A stretch of DNA of 37,199 bases from a virus: IMG/VR virus record IMGVR_UViG_3300018481_000042, positions 1-37,199 of that record; one strand, 5' to 3'. Of this stretch, positions 21,841 through 29,341 are shown piece by piece. Every line of letters begins with the position of its first letter. Positions within the stretch are counted from its first letter, which is position 1. The notes beneath the pieces were generated by a model that saw only the letters and a list, made by a program, of their open reading frames with translations, was not told the DNA's origin and ran no database searches. The position numbers were made by a program, and so were the translations under genes.

Positions 21841-22769
21841 ACCGCGCGTCCGGCCAGCGTCACGGTTATCTTGGTAACCACGACGACCCAATCAGACGGC
21901 ACCGTGATGGTTTCCGTTGGCGACAGCACGTCGACATGATGCACGCCGCCCATCTGGCAGGCCGCGTGAATTGCCGTCAGCGAATGGTCATGACCGAGCC
22001 AGAACTGCTCCGCCACCAGCGCCTGCAAATTCGCGTCGACGCGCGCGAGTATCTGGTCATGTATCGCTCCGGGGTAGAGCCACACGGCAACCTCGTACTC
22101 GATTTCCATAATCTTCGGTGGATTGACCGAGACAACGTCCGTGAGCCCCTGCCGCGACAGGTTCTGGATGTACAAGCGAACCTGCACGAGCTGCTCGTCA
22201 CTCGGCTTCGGGTTGGCAACCGAGTCCATCAGGCAGGTGACGAGAATGGTCGGGTAGTAGTCGTGCATCACCGAGCGGATGGCGGTGACGTCGCGCAGCG
22301 CAGGCAACGCAGTGAGCGCCCAGAACTCGTATGCCTCCGCCGTGCCGTGCGGTGACAGCGTGTTCGGCGACAGCCAGATGCGGCGACGGTAGCGGTCATC
22401 ACTCTCGTTCGGCAGGCGCGGTACGCCGCCCGGATAGCGCGAGGCAATGGCGTCGAGGTCGGTGCCGATGGCGTAAGCGAGCGTGATACTGCGCGCCGCC
22501 TGATTGACGCGGTCGCGCAACAGCAGCTCGAAGTACGCGCAGGCCTCTTGGTTGATCTTGATGGGATCGAACTCAAGCTCCTCGACGTCATACTGCGCCG
22601 CCACTGGCGGGTCGTGCAGTGCCCACAATTCCTTGAAGCGCACCATCCGGTCAGTGATAATTTGCTCAACGTCGATGTCCTCCAGCACCTGCATCGGCTG
22701 GAGGTTCGCAGGCAGCAAAACCGAAATCCGCTCGGTCAACCTGTCAGTCAGTGACTGCCCGTTAGCCAT
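21837..22769 (-). CDS. J: Baseplate protein J
   Basis: A 310-aa P2 gpJ-like baseplate wedge protein. The start is set at the ATG at 22769, 8 nt inside the upstream gene's end, with GGGAG upstream. Family features: QVLEDIDVEQIITDRMVRFK near residue 30, ELLLRDRVNQAARSITLAYA, then GTDLDAIASRYPGGVPRLPN and the ESDDRYRRRIWLSP block. HGTAEAYEFWALTALPALRD and the ILARVDANLQALVAEQFWLG helix near the C-terminus complete the pattern. It assembles with V, W and I into the baseplate. The neighbouring order W-J-I matches P2. Confidence 0.93.
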   Translation of the reverse strand: MANGQSLTDRLTERISVLLPANLQPMQVLEDIDVEQIITDRMVRFKELWALHDPPVAAQYDVEELEFDPIKINQEACAYFELLLRDRVNQAARSITLAYAIGTDLDAIASRYPGGVPRLPNESDDRYRRRIWLSPNTLSPHGTAEAYEFWALTALPALRDVTAIRSVMHDYYPTILVTCLMDSVANPKPSDEQLVQVRLYIQNLSRQGLTDVVSVNPPKIMEIEYEVAVWLYPGAIHDQILARVDANLQALVAEQFWLGHDHSLTAIHAACQMGGVHHVDVLSPTETITVPSDWVVVVTKITVTLAGRAV

Positions 22770-23328
22770 TCGGTACTGCTCCCGGTGTTGTGCCAATGCC
22801 ATATGCGGGCGCGCCAGCGACCAATCCGGCGCGGCTCTCCCAAAGATTATAACCGCGCGAGACCAGCCCGATGGAGCGCTTCACCTGCGCGGTGCCGTCG
22901 CCGAGATGGCCGCGCGGTCGGTAGACGCCGTCCATTCCTGTGGTGAGGTGACCGGTACGCAATTCCTCGGCTGACGTGAGATTTGAGCCGTTCGCGCGGT
23001 TGGCGACCCGCACTTGCTGCATGCGGTAGCCCGGCTCCCACAGGTCGATGCCGGTGGCGATGGCCCAGTAGAACCGGGCAATCGTCGGCACCGTCGCGTT
23101 CTCGCCGATGAGGTGCGGCACGAACGAGCCGCACCAGCGACGCAGCACCCGCTCGTGGTAGCGGGTGGAGAAGATGAGCAACATGGACTGAACGACGTGG
23201 TCCCACCCCGTAATCATCTTGCCCGTGTGCCGGTCGATACCGATGCGCACGGGCGAGAGAATGATCCGGCCATGTTTCAGGTCCGGCCAAATATCAAGGT
23301 TGGCGTCGTAGACGTAGTTGCTCGCCAC
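22762..23328 (-). CDS. W: Baseplate protein W (gp25-like)
   Basis: A 188-aa protein in the P2 W position, starting at GTG 23328. Its core TGKMITGWDHVVQSMLLIFS followed by TRYHERVLRRWCGSFVPHLI matches the gp25/gpW pattern (G...V..SI..IL.T..GER...P.FGS.......). gp25-like proteins are conserved baseplate wedge parts at the junction between baseplate and sheath. The protein is longer than P2 gpW (about 115 aa): a C-terminal 60 residues (DGVYRPRGHLGDGTAQVKRS, GYNLWESRAGL) are additional. It overlaps gpJ by 8 nt. Confidence 0.85.
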   Translation of the reverse strand: MASNYVYDANLDIWPDLKHGRIILSPVRIGIDRHTGKMITGWDHVVQSMLLIFSTRYHERVLRRWCGSFVPHLIGENATVPTIARFYWAIATGIDLWEPGYRMQQVRVANRANGSNLTSAEELRTGHLTTGMDGVYRPRGHLGDGTAQVKRSIGLVSRGYNLWESRAGLVAGAPAYGIGTTPGAVPNG

Positions 23329-23329
23329 G

Positions 23330-23764
23330 TCAGGTTACCGCAGCGCCCGGCTTTGGCGTCGACATCGAACGCGGCGGGTCCTGCGCAGGCTTCGGCTGCG
23401 GTGTGCGGTCCTTGCGCGGGTCCCCCCGGCGCGTGGCCGCGCGCTTCTTCTCCACCGGCCCCTTCAGCGAGAAGCGCGGCGCGCCGGACTGCATAAGCTT
23501 GTCGTACCTCGGCACCCGCTTCGGCAGTTCATCCGGCTTGGTCGAGCGCCCGCGCGTAGTCTGCGCGAGAAACTTCTTCTGCTTCTCGGGGAGCTTGCTG
23601 AGCGGGTTCATGCCCATCATGCCTTGGTCGATGTAGTATTGCGCCCATGTCGGCGAGGACTTCACATGCAGGCCGTCGTCGTCCTTCTGCACGCGATAGC
23701 CGCCGATCTCGTCGCCCTCACGCACGCTCGGGTCATAGAAGTAGTATTTCTGAACGTAGGCCAT
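23330..23764 (-). CDS. Hypothetical basic protein between V and W
   Basis: A 144-aa protein. The N-terminal 50 residues (VQKYYFYDPSVREGDEIGGY, KDDDGLHVKSSPTWAQYYID) look folded. The rest is basic and Pro-rich with little complexity (KLPEKQKKFLAQ, GPVEKKRAATRRGDPRKD), probably disordered. I recognise no family. P2 has no gene at this point. It is linked tightly to V and W. Possibly a baseplate accessory protein. Confidence 0.65.
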   Translation of the reverse strand: MAYVQKYYFYDPSVREGDEIGGYRVQKDDDGLHVKSSPTWAQYYIDQGMMGMNPLSKLPEKQKKFLAQTTRGRSTKPDELPKRVPRYDKLMQSGAPRFSLKGPVEKKRAATRRGDPRKDRTPQPKPAQDPPRSMSTPKPGAAVT

Positions 23765-23782
23765 GCTTCGCTCTCCTGTTGA

Positions 23783-24433
23783 TTACTTGTCGTCGTTTGG
23801 AATTGGGTCCTTCGACAGGATCGGTGGCTTCGACAGAATGATTTTGCCGTCCGTCACCACCACCCAATCGCTCTTGCTGCGTATCTTCGCGCCTTGCTTG
23901 TGCGCCGCTACGCGGTTGTCTTTGCCGACGCGGTGAGTGATTCCACCGCTGTCGTTCATCCGCATCTTGACCTTGGCCTTGTCACCACCGGTGTGGCCTT
24001 CCTTGCTTTTCTTGCCGCCGCCTTGGTCGCCGCCCTGCAACCACATATCGACGCCGTTCTTGCTCTGCTTCTGGCGATAGTCTTCGAGCTGATAGCTTTC
24101 CTCGCCGTCGCTGTTCTTGTTGGCGTGCTCGGGCCGCTTGAATTGCTTGTTCGGCGCATAGGGCGCGATGGAGCCCTGCGAGATGTCGCCGTTAGGCGCA
24201 ACCACCTGCAGCGTCTGCCCCTTCTTGTAGAACCGGCTTTCGGTCGCGCCGCCGCGATGGTTCGAGGTGTCCAGCCAAGGCGAGAGGATTTCCTTGCCCT
24301 TGCTGTCCTTGCCGATAACCATCCTCAGCTGATCGCCATCCACTTCGTGCACAGTGCCGACAACGAACGTGTTCGCCATCCGGCGGCGAACGTCGGCGAG
24401 CTGCATGAGAATGCGATCAATTGCTTCTGCCAT
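23783..24433 (-). CDS. V: Baseplate spike/assembly protein V
   Basis: A 216-aa homologue of P2 gpV, the membrane-piercing spike under the baseplate hub. The N-terminal OB-type region (NTFVVGTVHEVDGDQLRMVI, GKEILSPWLDTSNHRGGATE, FYKKGQTLQVVAPNGDISQG) is typical. The C-terminal part is beta-repeat-like with alternating polar residues and ends with KSDWVVVTDGKIILSKPPIL. An insertion of low-complexity sequence (KNGVDMWLQGGDQGGGKKSK) lies in the middle. An iron-binding HxH at the spike tip, seen in P2, is not evident. Confidence 0.9.
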   Translation of the reverse strand: MAEAIDRILMQLADVRRRMANTFVVGTVHEVDGDQLRMVIGKDSKGKEILSPWLDTSNHRGGATESRFYKKGQTLQVVAPNGDISQGSIAPYAPNKQFKRPEHANKNSDGEESYQLEDYRQKQSKNGVDMWLQGGDQGGGKKSKEGHTGGDKAKVKMRMNDSGGITHRVGKDNRVAAHKQGAKIRSKSDWVVVTDGKIILSKPPILSKDPIPNDDK

Positions 24434-24440
24434 AAGACCC

Positions 24441-25097
24441 TCACTCCAGCTCGATGCGGATTTTCGAAACCGTCTTACTCATGAGTTCTTGCGCCAGCTG
24501 TCGCAGCGTCAGGTCGGCGTCCACTTGCTGCTTATTGCCCGACCGCCTGCGCGGGTCGGTGCCTGACACCGTCGTCATCGTCACCGGCAGGCGTTTGCCC
24601 TTCGGCACGTAAGGCATGATGATGCAGCGGCAGTTGGGATGGGTTGGCCAGTGCCGCTCGGCGACCTCAACCCGCATCGGCCCTGCCGCCTCAAGCGCCT
24701 CGCACTCCATGCAGACGAGGTCGTCTTTCTGCGTCACAATCACCACCATCGTGCCCGGTCGCCGCTGGCCAAAGTCCGAGTCCTCACGCCTGCCTTCGAG
24801 CTTTCGCTGAGCGTCGTTTGCAAACACGCCGTGGTTCACCTTCACCTCGTAGTGCATGCGCTTGCCGTCAGGCTTTGCGCGCGTCACCCGCATCAGCCCG
24901 CGCACCTGTTCGAGCGAAAGACCGGTTGTCTTTGCGAGGTCGCGCGCCATCGTCGCGACCAGCTGGTCGCCCATTTCGTTGAGGCCTTCGAGAAGAGAGG
25001 GCGCAACGAGCTTCTGCGCCTTGGCAAGCCGCGCGGTGTACGCCAGCAAGTCGGCGGTATCTATCCCGATGTTGACGCCGCTAGGGAGCTTCGCCAT
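24441..25097 (-). CDS. Minor tail Z/virion morphogenesis-like protein with C-terminal Cys/His motif
   Basis: The frame extends upstream, but the start is the ATG at 25097, which overlaps the previous gene by 17 nt. The 218-aa product has an N-terminal helical part of the minor tail Z / HK97 gp10-like kind (DLLAYTARLAKAQKLVAPSL, AKTTGLSLEQVRGLMRVTRA, and a VKVNHGVF strand). The C-terminal part contains CMEC followed, about 25 residues on, by HPNCRC. The second motif is the signature at the C-terminus of Mu gpF-like head-morphogenesis proteins, where it probably binds zinc. The combination of a Z-like front with a MuF-like metal motif is unusual. In the P2 map a tail-completion gene would sit near here. 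Confidence 0.7.
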   Translation of the reverse strand: MAKLPSGVNIGIDTADLLAYTARLAKAQKLVAPSLLEGLNEMGDQLVATMARDLAKTTGLSLEQVRGLMRVTRAKPDGKRMHYEVKVNHGVFANDAQRKLEGRREDSDFGQRRPGTMVVIVTQKDDLVCMECEALEAAGPMRVEVAERHWPTHPNCRCIIMPYVPKGKRLPVTMTTVSGTDPRRRSGNKQQVDADLTLRQLAQELMSKTVSKIRIELE

Positions 25098-26001
25098 CCG
25101 CCTCCACCTTGTCGGGCTTATCCTTCGCAGCAACCTTCACCACGTTGGTTCGTATCGTCTGCATGTCGATCAACCCCTTCAGAGGGTCGTCATTCATGTC
25201 GACGTCGTCGGCTCCAATCTCGCGCAGGATCGGCGCTTCGCCCTGCGGGTCGGTCAGGTCGTCACCGTATGGTGTCGCTATCACCGGCAAATCGGACGCC
25301 AGCGGCGCAAGCCCCATGCCGCGCAACGCGTGCCTGCGGACACCGAGCGCGGCCTGTACCTGCTCCCACTTCGGCGCGATGTCTTGGCTGGTCAGCGCCA
25401 CGCAAATTTCGCCCGCATGCTCCATGCCGGGATTGCTCTTCGACACGCGGATGAACTCCCTGATGGGATGCCCGGCAGGGACCGGCACGCCCGGCGGCAG
25501 GTCAGAAATCACCTCGCAAACGATACTCAGCTGCCGCGCCGCCCAGCGCCTGTCGCGCTCAGCTGCCGCGCCGCGCTGGCCGGTGATGCGGATCACGCGC
25601 ATGACGAGATGCTTGAGAATTTCGCCCCACGGGTTCTGCGGGTCGGCGAACAGCAGCGAGATGACTTGGTTCTCAACCATGTCGAGGGCGATTTCCATGC
25701 CCTCGTCGGTGAGCGGTGTCTTGATGACAGCCTCGCCGGTCTGCCCTTCAATCTTCGAGGCGACGCCAATCTCCAGCACCAGTGCCAACTCGCGGTCCGC
25801 GTTCAACAGGTCGGTGCCGTCGATGGCGCTGCGGTTGTCCACGTCGGTATAAACGACGATGTACGGCTTGGCCTCGCCGCCTGCGGTCAGCTTCTGCGAC
25901 AGTGGCGTGTTGTCGGAATCGAACACGCGGTCATCCGCCCACGTCTGGCCACGCAGCGCGGCAACAGCACACATCCTTGTCAGCATGCGGACGACGCTCA
26001 T
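25081..26001 (-). CDS. Neck/tail-completion candidate
   Basis: A 306-aa protein coupled to the previous gene by ATGA. The N-terminal half has a mixed beta and alpha look with VLTRMCAVAALRGQTWADDR at the start, then AKPYIVVYTDVDNRS, ALVLEIGVASKIEG. A middle helix-rich part (MVENQVISLLFADPQNPWGE, LKHLVMRVIRITGQRG) resembles phage neck or tail-terminator proteins of the HK97 gp10 neighbourhood. An acidic C-terminal tail (DVDMNDDPLKGLIDM) ends it. I do not recognise a specific family. Position between the connector proteins and the Z-like gene argues for a neck or tail-terminator role. Confidence 0.62.
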   Translation of the reverse strand: MSVVRMLTRMCAVAALRGQTWADDRVFDSDNTPLSQKLTAGGEAKPYIVVYTDVDNRSAIDGTDLLNADRELALVLEIGVASKIEGQTGEAVIKTPLTDEGMEIALDMVENQVISLLFADPQNPWGEILKHLVMRVIRITGQRGAAAERDRRWAARQLSIVCEVISDLPPGVPVPAGHPIREFIRVSKSNPGMEHAGEICVALTSQDIAPKWEQVQAALGVRRHALRGMGLAPLASDLPVIATPYGDDLTDPQGEAPILREIGADDVDMNDDPLKGLIDMQTIRTNVVKVAAKDKPDKVEADGEAP

Positions 26002-26399
26002 TCGAGCACCCGCAACAGGTGCACGTCCGGTCGTCCGCCGGGGTCCGGGTGAATGAAGCTCACGTCGTAAAGCTCGTCTCGCTCCGGGAAATAAACCCGG
26101 TCGCCCTTCTGCAGCTTCGCCTGCTCGGTGTGCTCCCAGCGAATGCTCAGCGAGACATCCGACGTTGCTTGCTGATGGATAGCGCCGCCGCCGGTCGGTT
26201 CGACCGCACCGCGCGTCTGGTCGTAGATACCGATGGCGATCACCACCATGCGCGACGGGTCAGGCACTGATTCCCGATAGCCGGTGTTCTGAACCATCAT
26301 CGGGCGCATCACCACCTGCTCACCCCACACCTTGTCGATTTCATCATCGACCGGCACCATGATGTCGGGGAGGATGACCCTGCTGGAGCGCCTAACCAT
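25998..26399 (-). CDS. Head-tail adaptor-like protein
   Basis: A 133-aa protein. The last 60 residues carry a beta-barrel pattern (LSIRWEHTEQAKLQKGDRVY followed by FPERDELYDVSFIHPDPGGR) like phage head-completion or neck proteins, where a GDR or GD.V... strand and a D.YDV strand occur. The gene is packed between others: its start overlaps the upstream stop by 8 nt and its end overlaps the next start by ATGA. It probably helps join the portal or connector to the tail. The family name is not certain. Confidence 0.65.
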   Translation of the reverse strand: MVRRSSRVILPDIMVPVDDEIDKVWGEQVVMRPMMVQNTGYRESVPDPSRMVVIAIGIYDQTRGAVEPTGGGAIHQQATSDVSLSIRWEHTEQAKLQKGDRVYFPERDELYDVSFIHPDPGGRPDVHLLRVLE

Positions 26400-26775
26400 G
26401 CTCGATGGTCGCGTTGACGATGGTCACCTGCTTGCCGATTTCCAGCAGCGTGGTGTCCAGATTGATTTCAAAGTCGTGGATGTTGTCTTCGGTGTTGTCA
26501 GTGCCGACCGTCATCGCGTCAATCACCAGCGTGCCGGTGCCGTCCGAGATGGTGCCGACGCTAGCGATGCCCGCCACCGTCACGTAGCCGGTGGTCGGAG
26601 CGCACAGGTGCAGGTCGTCGCCGACCAGATAGAACGACGGCTTTTGCAACAGCAGCGACGCGAGAATGAGGCCATCGGCATTGCGCAATTCAATCGCGCC
26701 GTTGCCGTTGCCTCCGTCGATACTGTCGAGCACCGCCTTCATGCGCAGACGCTTCACGTTGAGCGAATATTCCAT
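26392..26775 (-). CDS. Structural-region hypothetical protein
   Basis: A 127-aa beta-rich protein: MEYSLNVKRLRMKAVLDSID, IELRNADGLILASLLLQKPS, YVTVAGIASVGTISDGTG, and an acidic middle (DNTEDNIHDFEINLD). The strands and small size suggest a decoration or neck component. I do not recognise the family. It follows directly on the DUF4054-like gene (the TGA stop is immediately before the ATG) and precedes the adaptor-like gene, in the normal position for a small neck or tail-tube-proximal protein. Confidence 0.65.
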   Translation of the reverse strand: MEYSLNVKRLRMKAVLDSIDGGNGNGAIELRNADGLILASLLLQKPSFYLVGDDLHLCAPTTGYVTVAGIASVGTISDGTGTLVIDAMTVGTDNTEDNIHDFEINLDTTLLEIGKQVTIVNATIEHG

Positions 26776-27234
26776 TCAGATCACCGCTATGTGTGGAACG
26801 TTGCGACGCAGGAAGGAGAGGTAGCGCTTGCCGTAGTAAGTGCCCTCCCAGAATTCGGACGCGTCGGAGCCGCCGCTGCCCTCGGACGACGTCGCGCCCT
26901 TCGCGTCGACGCGCTCGTAGGAAACCATGCGGTCGCGGAAGCGAACTGTTTTCACGAATATCTTGCCGACTTCCGGGTCGACCGTGCCGCCACCGCCAGA
27001 CTCACCGCCTGAGCTTGCGCCTCCGGTCTCAGAGTTATGCATGGCAAGGAAGTGCGCCGCCGAGTACATGACGGCGAGCTTGGCGTCGATGGGTGACCAG
27101 TACGTGTCCACCCACTGCATGGCCGAGAACAGCTCGAACTCGATCTTGTCGTCCGACACGTCGACGAACTCAGGAAATGCTTTCCTGAATTCGGCGACGG
27201 TCGGCGGCAGTGTTGCGTTGTAGACCAAGGCCAT
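26776..27234 (-). CDS. Head-tail connector (DUF4054-like)
   Basis: The frame extends upstream to 27351, but that part lies in the neighbouring gene, is extremely K/R/P-rich and looks spurious. The start is ATG 27234. The 152-aa product has the DUF4054 pattern: TVAEFRKAFPEFVDVSDDKI, then A..WVDTYW and a hydrophobic helix AVMYSAAHFLAM. A Gly/Ser-rich loop (SSGGESGGGGT) and a tail (FWEGTYYGKRYLSFLRRNVP) with the conserved .YG..Y...R pattern follow. DUF4054 proteins are head-tail connectors placed after the capsid gene, as here. Confidence 0.82.
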   Translation of the reverse strand: MALVYNATLPPTVAEFRKAFPEFVDVSDDKIEFELFSAMQWVDTYWSPIDAKLAVMYSAAHFLAMHNSETGGASSGGESGGGGTVDPEVGKIFVKTVRFRDRMVSYERVDAKGATSSEGSGGSDASEFWEGTYYGKRYLSFLRRNVPHIAVI

Positions 27235-27238
27235 CGGC

Positions 27239-27529
27239 TTACTTCTTTTCTGCCGCCTTCTGCTCGTCGGCGGCTTTCTTGGCGTCAGCCTCTGCTTTCT
27301 TGGCGTCGGCTTCCTTCTGCTCCTTGGCGCTGAGCTTCTTGACGCCGCCATGCCCGCCGCTGATTTCGAACATCGGCGGGTCTTCCATCTGCGCCATCTC
27401 CTCGACCTTCTTGTAGTCAGCCTCCGACATGTTGAACTCCTTCTCCTCGCCGGGCATGACAGTCACCTGCACACCCTCGTCGTTGAAGAAGCCGCGCGGC
27501 TGTCTGCCGGTATTCTTGACCTTGGCCAT
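27239..27529 (-). CDS. Small protein with charged Lys/Ala tail
   Basis: A 96-aa protein, start ATG 27529, with GGAGG 7 nt upstream. The N-terminal half (PRGFFNDEGVQVTVMPGEEK, EFNMSEADYKKVEEMAQ) looks like a small folded domain of the type seen in phage head proteins. The C-terminal 40 residues are a repetitive KAEADAKKAADEQKAAEKK-like helix, probably coiled coil or disordered. I recognise no specific family. It separates the capsid-side leader from the connector genes. Confidence 0.65.
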   Translation of the reverse strand: MAKVKNTGRQPRGFFNDEGVQVTVMPGEEKEFNMSEADYKKVEEMAQMEDPPMFEISGGHGGVKKLSAKEQKEADAKKAEADAKKAADEQKAAEKK

Positions 27530-27599
27530 CTGGCCCTCCTGTTGATGTCAACCGTGTTAATCGTGTCGCCCGAAATTTCGCGCCGCGATTAGCGCCACG

Positions 27600-27697
27600 A
27601 TTTCCGTAACGATTATTTCCGTAACGATTTCAGTCGGTTCAGCTAATTCGCCGAATTTGCCGAATTCGCCGAACAACTCGCCGCGAATTGGCGAATT
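27600..27697. repeat. Tandem and inverted repeat block after the capsid gene
   Basis: The 171-nt gap between the small charged gene and the capsid stop holds two perfect adjacent 15-bp copies of ATTTCCGTAACGATT (27600-27614, 27615-27629). Next to them are three adjacent 9-bp units, AATTCGCCG, AATTTGCCG and AATTCGCCG (27645-27671), then the inverted form GGCGAATT (27690-27697). On the minus-strand transcript these can fold into alternative hairpins just after the capsid stop. No U-run terminator is present. It is the largest and most structured non-coding gap in the late region. Confidence 0.8.
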
Positions 27698-27700
27698 GAT

Positions 27701-28657
27701 TTAGACGCCGTCGAGATACCGCATTGCGGCAGGCATCCGGATTTCCACGCCACCGACACGGAAGATGCCCGGCACGTCGAACACCATCGGCCCGCGCTGC
27801 CAGACCGGCAGGAATTTGTGGCGCATGGGAATCCACATCTTCAGAACCTGCGGGTCACGACGATAGGCGACCATGCGGGAGGTGTTCTGCGCACCGCCAG
27901 CGAGTTCGAGTCCGCGCACGCCCGCGAGCGTGAGCGGCCGTCCGGTCTGCACCGTCAGCACGTTGTACTGCTTGATCCAATCGAGCAGCGTCATCGAAGA
28001 GTATTGGATGATGCGCCCGGCAAGCCCGACCAGAACGCCGGGCGGAAGCAGGACCGTGTCAGCGTAGTAGAGCCAGTTCGTGCCGGACGCGATGCCGGTC
28101 AGCGCGCTGTTGAAGTCGCGAATAACCTGCTCGTTGGTCTTGCTTGCGAACGTCGTTGCACCGGCGGCACCGTCTGCCGGAGCGAGCGTTGCTGTCACCA
28201 GCGACGAGTTGATGACGCCCTGCATGCCCTTCGCGGTCGAGCCACGCAGTGCAATCTGGTCCACGAACTCTTCGTAGGCACGACGGCATGCGGTGGCCTT
28301 GTCGGCCGCGAGGTTGAGGCCCGGCGTGTTCATCGCCTGCGCTACCTCCTCAAGGGTGTAGCGATAGCCGATGGCCGCCATTTCCATCCCGCGTTCGAAC
28401 TTCTCGCGGGTCAGTTCGGCGATTGGCACGTCGAGCGCAGTGTGATGAAACCAATCCGCACGACCCACCATGTCGGCTGAGTAGTACGTGATCGACTTCA
28501 CCCACTCGTTGCCGGTCTGCGTGTCCACCGGGACGAGGTCGGGATACTGAACGTCGGGGTACTGAATCTTCACCACCTCGCGTTCGATGACCGTGGTCTG
28601 ATTGACCACGAAGTTGTACGCGCTTTGCTGCGCGTCACGTGTGTAGATGTCTCGCAT
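27701..28657 (-). CDS. Major capsid protein (DUF2184-like)
   Basis: A 318-aa capsid protein of the DUF2184 group: an N-terminal arm with AQQSAYNFVVNQTTVIEREV, then YSADMVGRADWFHHTALDVP, MAAIGYRYTLEEVAQAMNTP, a GVINSSLVTATL strand and MLVAYRRDP-type residues. The C-terminus, WQRGPMVFDVPGIFRVGGVE with RMPAAMRYLDGV, is typical. These fold as HK97-type shells. The start has CAGGAGG 5 nt upstream. It is preceded by a decoration-protein gene and a protease-scaffold gene. Confidence 0.9.
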   Translation of the reverse strand: MRDIYTRDAQQSAYNFVVNQTTVIEREVVKIQYPDVQYPDLVPVDTQTGNEWVKSITYYSADMVGRADWFHHTALDVPIAELTREKFERGMEMAAIGYRYTLEEVAQAMNTPGLNLAADKATACRRAYEEFVDQIALRGSTAKGMQGVINSSLVTATLAPADGAAGATTFASKTNEQVIRDFNSALTGIASGTNWLYYADTVLLPPGVLVGLAGRIIQYSSMTLLDWIKQYNVLTVQTGRPLTLAGVRGLELAGGAQNTSRMVAYRRDPQVLKMWIPMRHKFLPVWQRGPMVFDVPGIFRVGGVEIRMPAAMRYLDGV

Positions 28658-28716
28658 TGCCGCCTCCTGACGGGGTTCTGTAAAAGAGTGGAGCTGCTAC
28701 GTCGGGATGACGCGGC

Positions 28717-29286
28717 TTAACGCTGGATGCCGAGAATGATGGAATTCAGCGTGTTGGCGTTCTTGCTGTAAGCCCAGCGCGCGCCGGGGATTGGCCCGAT
28801 GCCGCCCGTGTTGGTGAGCACGCCGTCCGCTGCACCGAAATGCACCGGGTCGCCCGCAACTGTTGCGACCGTCGCCTGCGCGTAGATTGACCCCTGCGTG
28901 AGGATGCCCATCTCCATCGTCTGCGCGTAGGTTTCCGGCAGAATGCCCGAAGCGAAATGCACGAGCGTCGGATCAAGAATGGTGATGCCGAGAAAGCCCG
29001 CGAGCGTGCCGCCGATAACGGCGTTCGCCGGTTCGGTGGTGCTTTGCGACACTGCACGGCAGTACGGGATGCCCGCAGCCGTCTCGCAATTTCGCGAGAT
29101 GGCGTTGTAGAGCACCATCCGGTTGATCATGCCCGGAAGGCCCTCGCGCATCGTCTCGCTGAACGTGCTCTGCGGAATGCCGTAAGGCGTCACCACAGGC
29201 TGGCCGTCCTTCGGCACCGGCAGCATGCCAGTGCGGTCGGAGCGCAGTTGCGTCTCGTTCCTCTGCTGTTCGTTAACTTCAGCCAT
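28717..29286 (-). CDS. Capsid decoration/cement protein candidate
   Basis: A 189-aa protein between the protease-scaffold and the capsid. The residues GILTQGSIYAQATVATVAGD, followed by PVHFGAADGVLTNTGGIGPI and PGARWAY, match a beta-barrel pattern of phage head-stabilising proteins. The N-terminus (PYGIPQSTFSETMREGLPGM) is a distinct arm, and the FLGITILDPTLVHF segment may be a further strand. Placement immediately before the capsid gene is the usual place for decoration or structural cement proteins. Exact family not named. Confidence 0.75.
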   Translation of the reverse strand: MAEVNEQQRNETQLRSDRTGMLPVPKDGQPVVTPYGIPQSTFSETMREGLPGMINRMVLYNAISRNCETAAGIPYCRAVSQSTTEPANAVIGGTLAGFLGITILDPTLVHFASGILPETYAQTMEMGILTQGSIYAQATVATVAGDPVHFGAADGVLTNTGGIGPIPGARWAYSKNANTLNSIILGIQR

Positions 29287-29323
29287 AACCTTGTCTCCTG
29301 TTGAATTGAGTTGGTGGTCGATA

Positions 29324-29341
29324 ATCCGTCAGGTGACGGAT
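29324..29341 (-). promoter_or_regulatory. Perfect inverted repeat after the protease-scaffold gene
   Basis: ATCCGTCA at 29324-29331 and TGACGGAT at 29334-29341 form 8-bp arms around a 2-nt centre, just at the stop of the protease gene. It could act as a weak hairpin attenuating transcription, or as a dyad binding site. There is no T-run. Confidence 0.45.

Noticed and set aside
26776-27351. Longer start of the DUF4054-like gene
   Set aside because: The extra 39 residues are an R/K/P-rich shadow of the neighbouring Lys/Ala tail; ATG 27234 begins the conserved domain.
27541-27552. Possible promoter GTTGACATC just before the small charged gene
   Set aside because: The TTGACA-like box is too near the start codon for a usual -35 and no -10 follows; it is more likely chance.
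27600-27697. Repeat block as an iteron replication origin
   Set aside because: The units are few, lie in the late transcription unit and there is no initiator gene beside them; origin is possible but not supported.
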